This document shows positions 18,226 through 26,275 of a DNA stretch of 64,000 bases, in pieces. The notes beneath the pieces are model-generated. The model did not search any database. It saw nothing but the letters and a program-made list of their open reading frames with translations, and was not told the origin of the DNA. Positions within the stretch are counted from its first letter, which is position 1. Every line of letters starts with the position of its first letter. The position numbers were made by a program, and so were the translations under genes. The stretch is from 21-14-0-10-47-8 sp966211795 (GTDB taxonomy: Bacteria > Bdellovibrionota > Bdellovibrionia > Bdellovibrionales > Bdellovibrionaceae), in contig CBIHNW010000013.1 of the NCBI GenBank assembly GCA_966211795.1, positions 1 through 64,000 of the forward strand. Direction: 5' to 3'.

Positions 18226-19889
18226 AAATTCCAGCTCAAATAAAATTACTTTTAGTCTGCACCCTTTTGGTTTTGGCGGCCCTCGGGTTTAACAACTGCA
18301 GCAAAGTTGATTTCAAAGATGACGTGGCCGAAAAGGCCTTTCGCGCCGGCGAGACCATCGTCGGCAACCCGATGACGGCCGCACGCTCAGTCCTTGCCAA
18401 AGTCTGCACGCTGATTGCGAACTGTCACCCCGAAGTCACCGAAATCCAGTGCGAATCCGCTGTGCTCACTCAGGGCGGCTTCGACTCGCAATTCGGTCTC
18501 CCCACTCAGACCGTCAAAAATTTTTCAGAAATCATCCAGTCCGAAGCGAGCGGTCAGTTGATGGCGAACCAACTGGCCACCCGCACCTGTCTTGGCGATA
18601 TAGATAAAATTCAATGCTCGGATCCCCTCGCCCAGGCGGCTTATGATTCGGCATCCAAGTCCTTTGCCGGCACCGCCTTCTTGATTCCGACAATGCCGGG
18701 TTCTTGTCCCGCAATCTTCAGTCAGCCGAAAAATTTGAAAGAATACCACGTGACCATCAACGGCGACGACGCGGGCGATGGCTCGGCCGATCATCCTTGG
18801 GCCACCATCACCCACGCCTCGCAAGCCCTGACCTTGGGACCCGAGGGTACGACGGTGCATGTGGGACCGGGAAACTATTCTTTGCCGGTGACCGCGAACT
18901 GCGCCAGCAATAATGCCTCTTGCGGAGTGCAAACTTCTCGCAGTGGCACGAGCCAAGCGCCTCTCACTTACATTTCGGATGAAACCGGTGCCGCAAAAAT
19001 TCTCGCCCCGGGGGCTTCCGCAGTTTGGTACAATGCGGGCGATTACGTGCGCATCGTTGGCTTCGAGATTCAAGGGAGCGGCAGTGCAAACTTTGGAATC
19101 TTCAGCGAAGCGGCCTTTGGCCAAATGATCAGCAATCACATTCATGACATTCCGGTCACCAATGGCTGCGCCACCGGGCATGCCGGCGCCGGAATCTTTT
19201 TTGGATATATAACCAATGCTCACGACAACGACGCCATCGGAAATCGCATTCACGATATCGGCCCCCGCTTGGCGAACGGTCTTCCTAAAACTGCTTATTG
19301 CCTGGGCATGGCGAATGGCCTCGCGTACGACCAACCCCGTGGTCGCATCCAAAACAATATCATTTACGCAACAGACAGTTGGGGTGTGGTCACCTCGCAC
19401 CTGGCTTCAGATCTGCAAATCAGCCACAATCTTTTGTTTCACAATGGCAACGTCACCGATAGCGGAACCCCCACGGGCGGCGCGATCTTTATCAGTGGCG
19501 AGACGTCCGTTGGCGTTCATGATCACTCGACGGTCTCGAATAACATCATTCGCAACAACGACGGAAGAGGAATCAACGAGTTCATTTCGGTGGGACCCAA
19601 TAATTTGTACCTCAATAACCTGATGTACGCGAACACCAAGGATTTCGATCTCGTCAGCGGCGCCACGCCCAGTGGCACCATCTCAAGCGATCCATTGATG
19701 GTGAGTTTTGCCTTGGACGGCACTGGCGACTATCGCTTAACGGCCTTAAGCCCCGCCATCAATTCGGGTTCATCGACCTGCGCCTCTCCGCTGATGGCTG
19801 GCGGTTGCACGCCAAATACGGACTTCGGTGGCGTGCAAAGGCCCCTCGGTGGTGCATTGGATATCGGTCCATTCGAGTGGCACCCTTAG
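18222..19889 (+). CDS. Right-handed beta-helix lipoprotein
   Basis: A 555-residue protein. Its signal ends 'LAALGFNNC', with Cys27 the likely lipidated residue; FNNC is not a textbook lipobox. The first ~170 mature residues contain several spaced Cys. From about residue 185 'YHVTINGDDAGDGSADHPWATITHASQAL' opens a DUF1565/pectate-lyase-like right-handed parallel beta-helix. Rungs such as 'GNRIHDIG', 'RIQNNIIYAT', 'LQISHNLLFHNGN' and 'STVSNNIIRNNDGRGI' follow and run to the C-terminus. Such proteins bind or cleave polysaccharides or act as adhesins. No clear catalytic residues are assigned. The ATGA overlap with the TIGR02147 gene implies coordinated expression. Confidence 0.8.
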   Translation: MKIPAQIKLLLVCTLLVLAALGFNNCSKVDFKDDVAEKAFRAGETIVGNPMTAARSVLAKVCTLIANCHPEVTEIQCESAVLTQGGFDSQFGLPTQTVKNFSEIIQSEASGQLMANQLATRTCLGDIDKIQCSDPLAQAAYDSASKSFAGTAFLIPTMPGSCPAIFSQPKNLKEYHVTINGDDAGDGSADHPWATITHASQALTLGPEGTTVHVGPGNYSLPVTANCASNNASCGVQTSRSGTSQAPLTYISDETGAAKILAPGASAVWYNAGDYVRIVGFEIQGSGSANFGIFSEAAFGQMISNHIHDIPVTNGCATGHAGAGIFFGYITNAHDNDAIGNRIHDIGPRLANGLPKTAYCLGMANGLAYDQPRGRIQNNIIYATDSWGVVTSHLASDLQISHNLLFHNGNVTDSGTPTGGAIFISGETSVGVHDHSTVSNNIIRNNDGRGINEFISVGPNNLYLNNLMYANTKDFDLVSGATPSGTISSDPLMVSFALDGTGDYRLTALSPAINSGSSTCASPLMAGGCTPNTDFGGVQRPLGGALDIGPFEWHP

Positions 19890-20067
19890 GCGTTTCCCCT
19901 CTTCAAACGCTGTTGAATTCCAGTTTTTCGTCCTGAATTGATCCACAGTCCAAGGACAGTCCGCTTAGATGGCCCACCCCATGGAAGCACCGATTCAATT
20001 TGTTTATATTGAATTCACAAGCACAAAAACAGATGCAGCAACATGTGAAATGAAAATGGGGGTCTCT

Positions 20068-21702
20068 TTGAAACAATTGATCAGAACTCGAAACTTGCTC
20101 TTGATGTCGACGCTACTTGCGCCGGGCTTTGCCTACAGTCAGGTGGTCTCAAGCCAAAATTATCAGATCGCTTCGGCCTGCGACGTGAAAAAAGTCATGG
20201 CGGTCGCCGGCATGAGCCTTTCCGACAAAGCACTGATCGTTCTGCAAACGCAGGACGCCAGCAAGACGTCACAAATGTTTAAGCTCGAACCCGTCAATTC
20301 GGGATATAAAATCACCGCGCAGAACAGCGGTAAGACCGTCAACATCGTCAACGCTTCCACCGCCAGCAAAGCCGCAGTGGAGCAGTACAAATTCACCGGT
20401 GTCGCCAGCGAAGTCTTCAACGTGCTGAGCACTTCGGACGGATACATCCGATTGCAAAATCAGAATAGTGGTCTGTACCTGAATCTGGTGAAAGCTTCGA
20501 CCGCGGAAAATACGAATTTCGAGCAATATCAGCTCGAAAGCAGCAGCTGCGCCGAAAAATTCAAACTCGTCGCCGTCGCGCAGGTTCCGGCACCAACGCC
20601 GACTCCCACACCGGCACCGACGCCAACCCCGACTCCCACTCCGTCACCAACTCCAGCCGCCAGTCGTGATCCGCTGAAACAGCCCTTCGCGACGAACAGT
20701 ATCTGGAACATGCCGATCGGAAACGGGGCCGTCTACGCTGCGGCCAATCTCTCGCCAAATCCGGGGAACAATATCTGGGCCCACATGCCAGGTGCCGATA
20801 AAGAGCACATCATCCTGATGCCGACAGCACCGCTGACGAATATCAATTACAGCAGCGTGGGTTGGTCCGGCGGCGATCGCTGCACCGCCACCGGTGGATT
20901 GCTCACGCAAATTCCAATGCCCAGCAATTACGTCATTCCGAATGGCAGCGGCAACACCGCCGTCACTTCGCTCTTGGCCGATAAACGATCGTTGATTCAA
21001 GTTCAACCGGTTGCACGTTGCAAGGCCGGCGGAGCCGGAACGGCCTTGGTGAAATTCAATGCCGTCGATCTTTACGGTGACGGTCGCTTGGGTGCGCACG
21101 GTGGTTCGGGTCTTTCTTCGATTGGTGGATCCATTCGTGTGGGCGAACTGCGACCCGGATCCATCCAAGGTCCACGCCATGCTTTGAAGGTGAATGTTTA
21201 CGCCAAAGAAGTTCTGTTTCGCTGCTCTCAGCGCAGTGATTGCTCACGCTGGCCGGCTTCGACCAGTGACAGCTATGCGGTGGGCTTTTACGGAACTGCC
21301 AATAACAACTCGAACACGCAGATGAAAATGGGCGCCTTGCTCGCCATCCCCGCTTCGAAGGATATCAACACTCTGGGACTGGAAACGGTTCCGGGAAAAC
21401 AATTGGCCTGGACGCTGCAAAACTATGGCGCCTACATCGTTGACGACACCTACGCTCCAGGTTTTGATTTCAGCATCGAAGCCGGTCCTCAGGGAAACAA
21501 AGCGGATGAGTTTCAAACCGACTATGGCTATGCATTCGAGCAGAAAGTGAATAGCAGCTCGGCTTCAGGTCCAGCCGGAGCTTGGGTGCGGGACATCCAA
21601 CGCTTGGTTAAGTCTCTGTCTGTGGTGAGCAACAACCTTGCCACCAACATCGGTGGTGGCGGTTCTCCGCGACAACCGCTGGCGCCAGAAATCAAACCTT
21701 AA
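20068..21702 (+). CDS. Secreted two-domain protein: ricin-like trefoil, PT linker, conserved C-terminal domain
   Basis: About 544 residues from a TTG at 20068, chosen because GGGGGT lies just upstream and it places a clean signal peptide ('RNLLLMSTLLAPGFAYSQ') at the start; ATGs at 20050, 20056 and 19969 are in frame. Residues ~20-170 look like a ricin-type beta-trefoil carbohydrate-binding domain ('GYKITAQNSGKTVNIV', 'YIRLQNQNSGLYLNLV'). A Pro-Thr linker (PTPTPTPAPTPT) follows, then a ~350-residue domain with 'DLYGDGRLGAHGGSGLSSIGGSIRVGEL', 'RHALKVNVYA', 'RWPASTSDSYA' and 'LQNYGAYIVDDT'. I have seen this C-terminal pattern in secreted proteins of actinobacteria; its activity is unknown. The layout of lectin, linker and catalytic-like domain resembles polysaccharide-active enzymes. 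Confidence 0.7.
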   Translation: MKQLIRTRNLLLMSTLLAPGFAYSQVVSSQNYQIASACDVKKVMAVAGMSLSDKALIVLQTQDASKTSQMFKLEPVNSGYKITAQNSGKTVNIVNASTASKAAVEQYKFTGVASEVFNVLSTSDGYIRLQNQNSGLYLNLVKASTAENTNFEQYQLESSSCAEKFKLVAVAQVPAPTPTPTPAPTPTPTPTPSPTPAASRDPLKQPFATNSIWNMPIGNGAVYAAANLSPNPGNNIWAHMPGADKEHIILMPTAPLTNINYSSVGWSGGDRCTATGGLLTQIPMPSNYVIPNGSGNTAVTSLLADKRSLIQVQPVARCKAGGAGTALVKFNAVDLYGDGRLGAHGGSGLSSIGGSIRVGELRPGSIQGPRHALKVNVYAKEVLFRCSQRSDCSRWPASTSDSYAVGFYGTANNNSNTQMKMGALLAIPASKDINTLGLETVPGKQLAWTLQNYGAYIVDDTYAPGFDFSIEAGPQGNKADEFQTDYGYAFEQKVNSSSASGPAGAWVRDIQRLVKSLSVVSNNLATNIGGGGSPRQPLAPEIKP

Positions 21703-21719
21703 AAACAGTTCAGATAGAA

Positions 21720-21761
21720 TCTGACCTGCAGCCAGGAGCACTCTTGGTCTGCAGGATCAGA
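21720..21761. terminator. Hairpin after the ricin-like gene
   Basis: Arms TCTGA-c-CTGCAG (21720-21731) and CTGCAG-ga-TCAGA (21749-21761) pair with small bulges around a 17-base loop, 18 bases after the stop codon. No T-run follows, so it is a terminator-like or transcript-end-protecting structure rather than a textbook intrinsic terminator. Confidence 0.45.
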
Positions 21762-21762
21762 C

Positions 21763-21946
21763 TGGACTGAGATCAAGCTGAGACTAAATTTCTCAATAAA
21801 CTCGCCTGCTTTGGTCGCGGATAATTTCATTTCATTTTGAAACACCTCTCGTTATCTCTGGCCTAAGCTCTCGTTTTGACTGGCCTTAAACTATTCTTAA
21901 ATTTATCTAAAGATTCGCTCCCAAATCGACCGATAAGTTTTTAAGT
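21763..21946 (+). promoter_or_regulatory. Upstream region of fibre 2 with CCGATAAG element
   Basis: TGGACTGAGA (21763-21772) and CTGAGAC (21778-21784) repeat motifs seen upstream of fibre 1. ACCGATAAG ends nine bases before the fibre 2 ATG (about 21929-21937), resembling the sigma-28 -10 GCCGATAA; TAAAG lies 17 bases upstream of it, slightly further than the usual spacing. The shared elements suggest common control of both fibre operons. Confidence 0.4.
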
Positions 21947-24900
21947 ATGCAAAAGTCCAATCACCTTTTGAATTACACACGGATCACAAGAGCAGTCATT
22001 GTTCTTTTGTTCGGCTTTTCAAATGCTTGGGCGCTGAATGAATCTCCGCAGACTTACACCTTAGACGGACAGCTGTATCAAGCCGGGACAAAGTCTCCGC
22101 TGATGGATGCCGCCGCCAAAATCAAGATTCAAATTTTAAATCCCAACGGCACCTGCCTTCTTTATGAAGAGCAACAAACCGTGGACACTATTTCCTCTGG
22201 CGGCAGATTCACCATTCACGTGGGTTCCGCAACGGGTTCAGCGAAACGAACGGTCAACGATCCCGGTCGCACCATGAATCAAGTTTTCCAAAACATGTCG
22301 GCCATTACGGCCAACAGCGTGCCGGGACAAACTTGCGCCTCTGGCTTTTACACTCCCACCGTTGGCGACGTTCGTTACTTTCGCATCACGGTCACACCTT
22401 CGACGACGAACGCTCCCGACACTCTCACGCCAGACATCGCGATCGATTCCGTTCCGCAAGCCACAATCGCGCAAAGTGTTCAGGGTCTAGAGCGCTCAGG
22501 AATTTTGCAAACAAATAGCTCTGGCTCGACCGTTTTAACTCAAGCAAATCTCGAAGCCTTATTTACAACACCCGCTTACACCAATCTGCAGTCGATTCTG
22601 GCTGGCAATTTTATGAAGACGGATTCTTCGGGCGCCAGTCTTCCAAGCTATGCCGCAAATCCTGCGGGGGCTTCGACTGGTGACATCTGGTTTGATTCAA
22701 CCACGAATCAGATCAAGTACCAAACCAGTGGCGGCGTACAAACCGTCGGCGCAGCGGGTGGCGGATCAATTTCTTCTCTGACTGTGGGCTCGAGCATGTC
22801 TCTGAACGGATCGGTTGCGGGTACCATCAGCACAGGATCTGGCACTATTGATCTGACGAACACGGGCATCACTGCTGGCACTTACACAAAGCTCACAGTC
22901 GACGCCAAAGGCCGCGCAACTGCAGGAACTGTTTCTTTGGTCGAAGCGGATATTCCAAATCTCACGACTGCCGGAAAAGTTTCAGGTAACACAATTACAT
23001 CTGGCACGATCAGCGGCTCTGCATCGATCAACACGACTGGAAATTTAATCACCACCGGCACGATCAGTGGTCTGAATGTGCAAGCCACCAACGTTCGTAT
23101 TTATAATGGCGCAAACTACGTGCAACTCGCGGCACCCGCTTTGGGTGGAAACGTGAATCTCACCTTGCCAACGACAGATGGCAATCCGAATGAGTTTCTA
23201 AAAACTGATGGTAGCGGAGTTTTATCTTGGGCTTCGGCCAGCATCACTTCTTCCGATGTGACAGCTGCACTGGGTTACACGCCACTGAATGCAGCCGCCA
23301 CTTTCTCTGGTGATGTGAGCGGAGTTTACAGCAATATCAGTGTCGATAAAATCAAAGGCAAAGCTCTCACCGCCGCAACCGTCAGTGGTCAGATGATGAT
23401 CTATGATGGCTCGTCTTGGGTGAATAGCGTTGTTTCGGGCGATGCCACTCTTGCATACGATGGAACATTATCTTTAAATAAAGTTCCCGTCTCTAAAGGT
23501 GGAACGAATGCGACCACCTTCGGCAACAATCGCATCATCGCTTCCAATGGCACCGGCACTGCTCTCATCGACTTTAGCTGCTCCCTCAATCAGGTCATCT
23601 CATTCGACGCTTCCGGAAATGCCGTTTGCGCTGCCATCAGTTCGCTTGGTGGTTACATCCTAAACGGCGGCAACACCACGGGTGCAGATATTTCCATCGG
23701 AACAAACGACAACAAAGCCTTGAATTTCAAAACCAACAACACGATCGCGATGACGATTTCGCAAGGTGGATTCGTCGGCATCGGCACTTCGATGCCTTCG
23801 ACCCCTTTAGAAGTCGTGACCACTTACACGGCCGCTCGCTTTCAGACCACGCAAAACGGAAACAATACACCGGCCGAATTCATCGCCACCAGCGGTGGTG
23901 GCGGCTTTGCCAACATTCCTTACGTTCGCCTTTATAATTCGAACGGCGCCAACGGCTCGGGAATGGGCTTATTCTTCGCTGGTAAAAACAGCAATCCCCA
24001 GGTCACAAATATTGCCGGCATCGAAGGTCGAATGACGACCAACACGGTCGGCAATCACGCTGGTATCTTGACCTTCGGCACAACCCTGAACGGCAGCGCG
24101 ATCACCGAGCGAATGCGCATTGCGGAAGATGGATCCGTCGGAATCGGCGTCACCAATCCATCAAGTGCATTGGACATCAGCGGCGCCGTCACCACCCAGG
24201 GCCTGGGATCAGCGCCTTCGGTCTCGTCTACAAATTCGGGTCGCATTTACTTTGATACTTCCACGAATAAATTTAAAGTCTCACAAAACGGTGCGGCTTA
24301 CGTCGACCTGGTTTCAACCGGCGGTATCACATCACTGGGTGGACAAACGGGCGCGACACAGACGCTTGCGATCAGTGTTGATAACAGTGTGGCCACTCCC
24401 ACGATTTCTTCCGCGACGGATGCGCACACTTGGAAAATCCCGATGGCTTCAAATACTGGAACCACTGCGGGTCTCCTGAACAAAACGGACTATGACTCAT
24501 TCGTTGCCAAGCTTGGCACCACCACTTCTTTTGCCGGTGATGTTTCTGGCACCTACAATGCGACCAGTGTCGATAAGATCAAAGGCAAAGCCGTCACCGC
24601 CGCTTCAATCAGTGGTCAGATGATGATTTACAATGGAACGGCCTGGAACAATGCCGTGATGTCGGGCGATGCAACGATGGCCTATGATGGCATATTCACC
24701 TTGAATAAGGTTCCCGTTTCCAAGGGTGGAACCAATGTCACTTCTTTCGGCAACAATCGCATCATTGCTTCGAATGGCACCGGTACGGCCTTGCAGGATT
24801 TCTCTTGTTCGTTGAATCAAGTGATCACCTTCGATGCCTCTGGCAACTCGGCCTGCGCCAACATCAGCTCGATTTTTGCCGGCATCGTGAATGGTGGTAA

Positions 24901-26230
24901 CTCGACCGGTGCGGCGATCTCCATCGGTACGAATGACAATTACTCTTTCAAATTGAAAGCGAATAACAACATCGCGATGACCATCATGCCCAATGGCGAC
25001 GTCCAGGTCGGCTCGGGACAGATCACCATGTTAGGCACGGCCAATATCAACATCGGAATTGCGAACTCGGTCAGTTACAACAACTCGATGGCCGTTGGTC
25101 GAGGCAACACCACCGGCAGTGCGGATACGAGCATTGCGGTGGGGATCGGAAACGCTGCCAGCCGAGACAGCTCAGCCCTCTTTGGAAGCAACAACTACAC
25201 TAATTTAAATGGCTACTACTCCATGCTCTTCGGCCGGGGAAACGCTTCCGGTGGAAGTTATGGCGTCGCCATCGGAAATAACAATACTATTTCCGCGGAC
25301 GGCGCGATTGCCGTTGGAAATAACATCACGAACTCGACCGCCAATTCGGCGCAGATCGGACCTAGCGACACGGCGAAATTGACCATCTTGTCCAGCGGCT
25401 CTGTCGGGATCGGGACATCGACCCCTGCCGGAATTTTGGATGTCGAGGGCGGCACCACTTCGGCCGCTAACGGAACCGCTATCAATATCGTCGCTCAAAC
25501 TACAACCAAAGCCAGCAGCAATGGGGGCGATATTAACATCACGGCCGGAGCTGGAACGAATGCTGGCGGCGCTGTGATTTTGAAAAGTGGAACCTATGGT
25601 CCCTACACTCCACCCACAATTACGTTGGGCGGACAACAATCTTTGGGCGCGAACATTTCAGTCGTCGCCGGCAACAATGACGTCAATGCATCTCCAGGAA
25701 CTCTCTTGCTTTCTTCAGGCGCTTCGGCAAACGGTGGTGGCGGTAGCGTGACATTGACCTCCGGTGCGGGCGGCAACGCGACCAGTGGTAATATCTATAT
25801 CGTGCCAGGGAATACCGGCGCAATCGGCACTGGAAATGTCGTCTTAGGAATGGCGTCCGATAGTAGCGTGCGTGGTAAAGTCGGAATCGGAACCGCCTCC
25901 CCCACTGCCAAATTGGAAGTTTCGGGACAAGTCGTTTCCAAAACCTACAACAATGGCTCGGCCACGACTTTTGACTTCGCCAACGGCAACGCTCAGTACA
26001 CGACCGCCAGCTGTGGCGCCATGACTTTGCAAAACATGGTCGATGGCGGAGCCTACACGATCGCGGTTCAGGGAGCGACGGCCGGCACTTGCACCTTCAC
26101 TGATTCCGCCGGCTCACGAACTTTCAAATTTTCACCAGCCAACGGCCCATCGACCGCGAGTTCTCACACGCTTTATTCGATGCAGGTCATGGGCTCTTAC
26201 GTTTACGTCAGCTGGATTTCCGGATTTTAA
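21947..26230 (+). CDS. Mosaic tail-fibre/YadA-head-like secreted protein (fibre 2, 1427 aa)
   Basis: A 1427-residue paralogue of fibre 1, with signal peptide cleaved near NAWA-LNESPQ (residue 29). Residues ~30-430 align with fibre 1. After that it is a mosaic. A ~150-residue module (FSGDVSG.Y....VDKIKGKA.TA....GQMMIY) occurs twice, near residues 450 and 860. Tail-fibre motifs 'VGIGTSMPSTPLEV', 'VGIGVTNPSSALDI' and 'VGIGTASPTAKLEV' recur. Residues ~1040-1140 read 'SMAVGRGN..SIAVGIGNAA..YGVAIGNNN..GAIAVGNN', the pattern of YadA/Hia-type trimeric adhesin heads. The last ~80 residues match the C-terminal domain of fibre 1. A trimeric extracellular fibre is the best reading; an adhesion role is inferred from Bdellovibrio mosaic fibres. 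Confidence 0.8.
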   Translation: MQKSNHLLNYTRITRAVIVLLFGFSNAWALNESPQTYTLDGQLYQAGTKSPLMDAAAKIKIQILNPNGTCLLYEEQQTVDTISSGGRFTIHVGSATGSAKRTVNDPGRTMNQVFQNMSAITANSVPGQTCASGFYTPTVGDVRYFRITVTPSTTNAPDTLTPDIAIDSVPQATIAQSVQGLERSGILQTNSSGSTVLTQANLEALFTTPAYTNLQSILAGNFMKTDSSGASLPSYAANPAGASTGDIWFDSTTNQIKYQTSGGVQTVGAAGGGSISSLTVGSSMSLNGSVAGTISTGSGTIDLTNTGITAGTYTKLTVDAKGRATAGTVSLVEADIPNLTTAGKVSGNTITSGTISGSASINTTGNLITTGTISGLNVQATNVRIYNGANYVQLAAPALGGNVNLTLPTTDGNPNEFLKTDGSGVLSWASASITSSDVTAALGYTPLNAAATFSGDVSGVYSNISVDKIKGKALTAATVSGQMMIYDGSSWVNSVVSGDATLAYDGTLSLNKVPVSKGGTNATTFGNNRIIASNGTGTALIDFSCSLNQVISFDASGNAVCAAISSLGGYILNGGNTTGADISIGTNDNKALNFKTNNTIAMTISQGGFVGIGTSMPSTPLEVVTTYTAARFQTTQNGNNTPAEFIATSGGGGFANIPYVRLYNSNGANGSGMGLFFAGKNSNPQVTNIAGIEGRMTTNTVGNHAGILTFGTTLNGSAITERMRIAEDGSVGIGVTNPSSALDISGAVTTQGLGSAPSVSSTNSGRIYFDTSTNKFKVSQNGAAYVDLVSTGGITSLGGQTGATQTLAISVDNSVATPTISSATDAHTWKIPMASNTGTTAGLLNKTDYDSFVAKLGTTTSFAGDVSGTYNATSVDKIKGKAVTAASISGQMMIYNGTAWNNAVMSGDATMAYDGIFTLNKVPVSKGGTNVTSFGNNRIIASNGTGTALQDFSCSLNQVITFDASGNSACANISSIFAGIVNGGNSTGAAISIGTNDNYSFKLKANNNIAMTIMPNGDVQVGSGQITMLGTANINIGIANSVSYNNSMAVGRGNTTGSADTSIAVGIGNAASRDSSALFGSNNYTNLNGYYSMLFGRGNASGGSYGVAIGNNNTISADGAIAVGNNITNSTANSAQIGPSDTAKLTILSSGSVGIGTSTPAGILDVEGGTTSAANGTAINIVAQTTTKASSNGGDINITAGAGTNAGGAVILKSGTYGPYTPPTITLGGQQSLGANISVVAGNNDVNASPGTLLLSSGASANGGGGSVTLTSGAGGNATSGNIYIVPGNTGAIGTGNVVLGMASDSSVRGKVGIGTASPTAKLEVSGQVVSKTYNNGSATTFDFANGNAQYTTASCGAMTLQNMVDGGAYTIAVQGATAGTCTFTDSAGSRTFKFSPANGPSTASSHTLYSMQVMGSYVYVSWISGF

Positions 26231-26275
26231 TATGATGATGGATCCCGCTGCCGAAATAAGGGAAATATAAATTCG

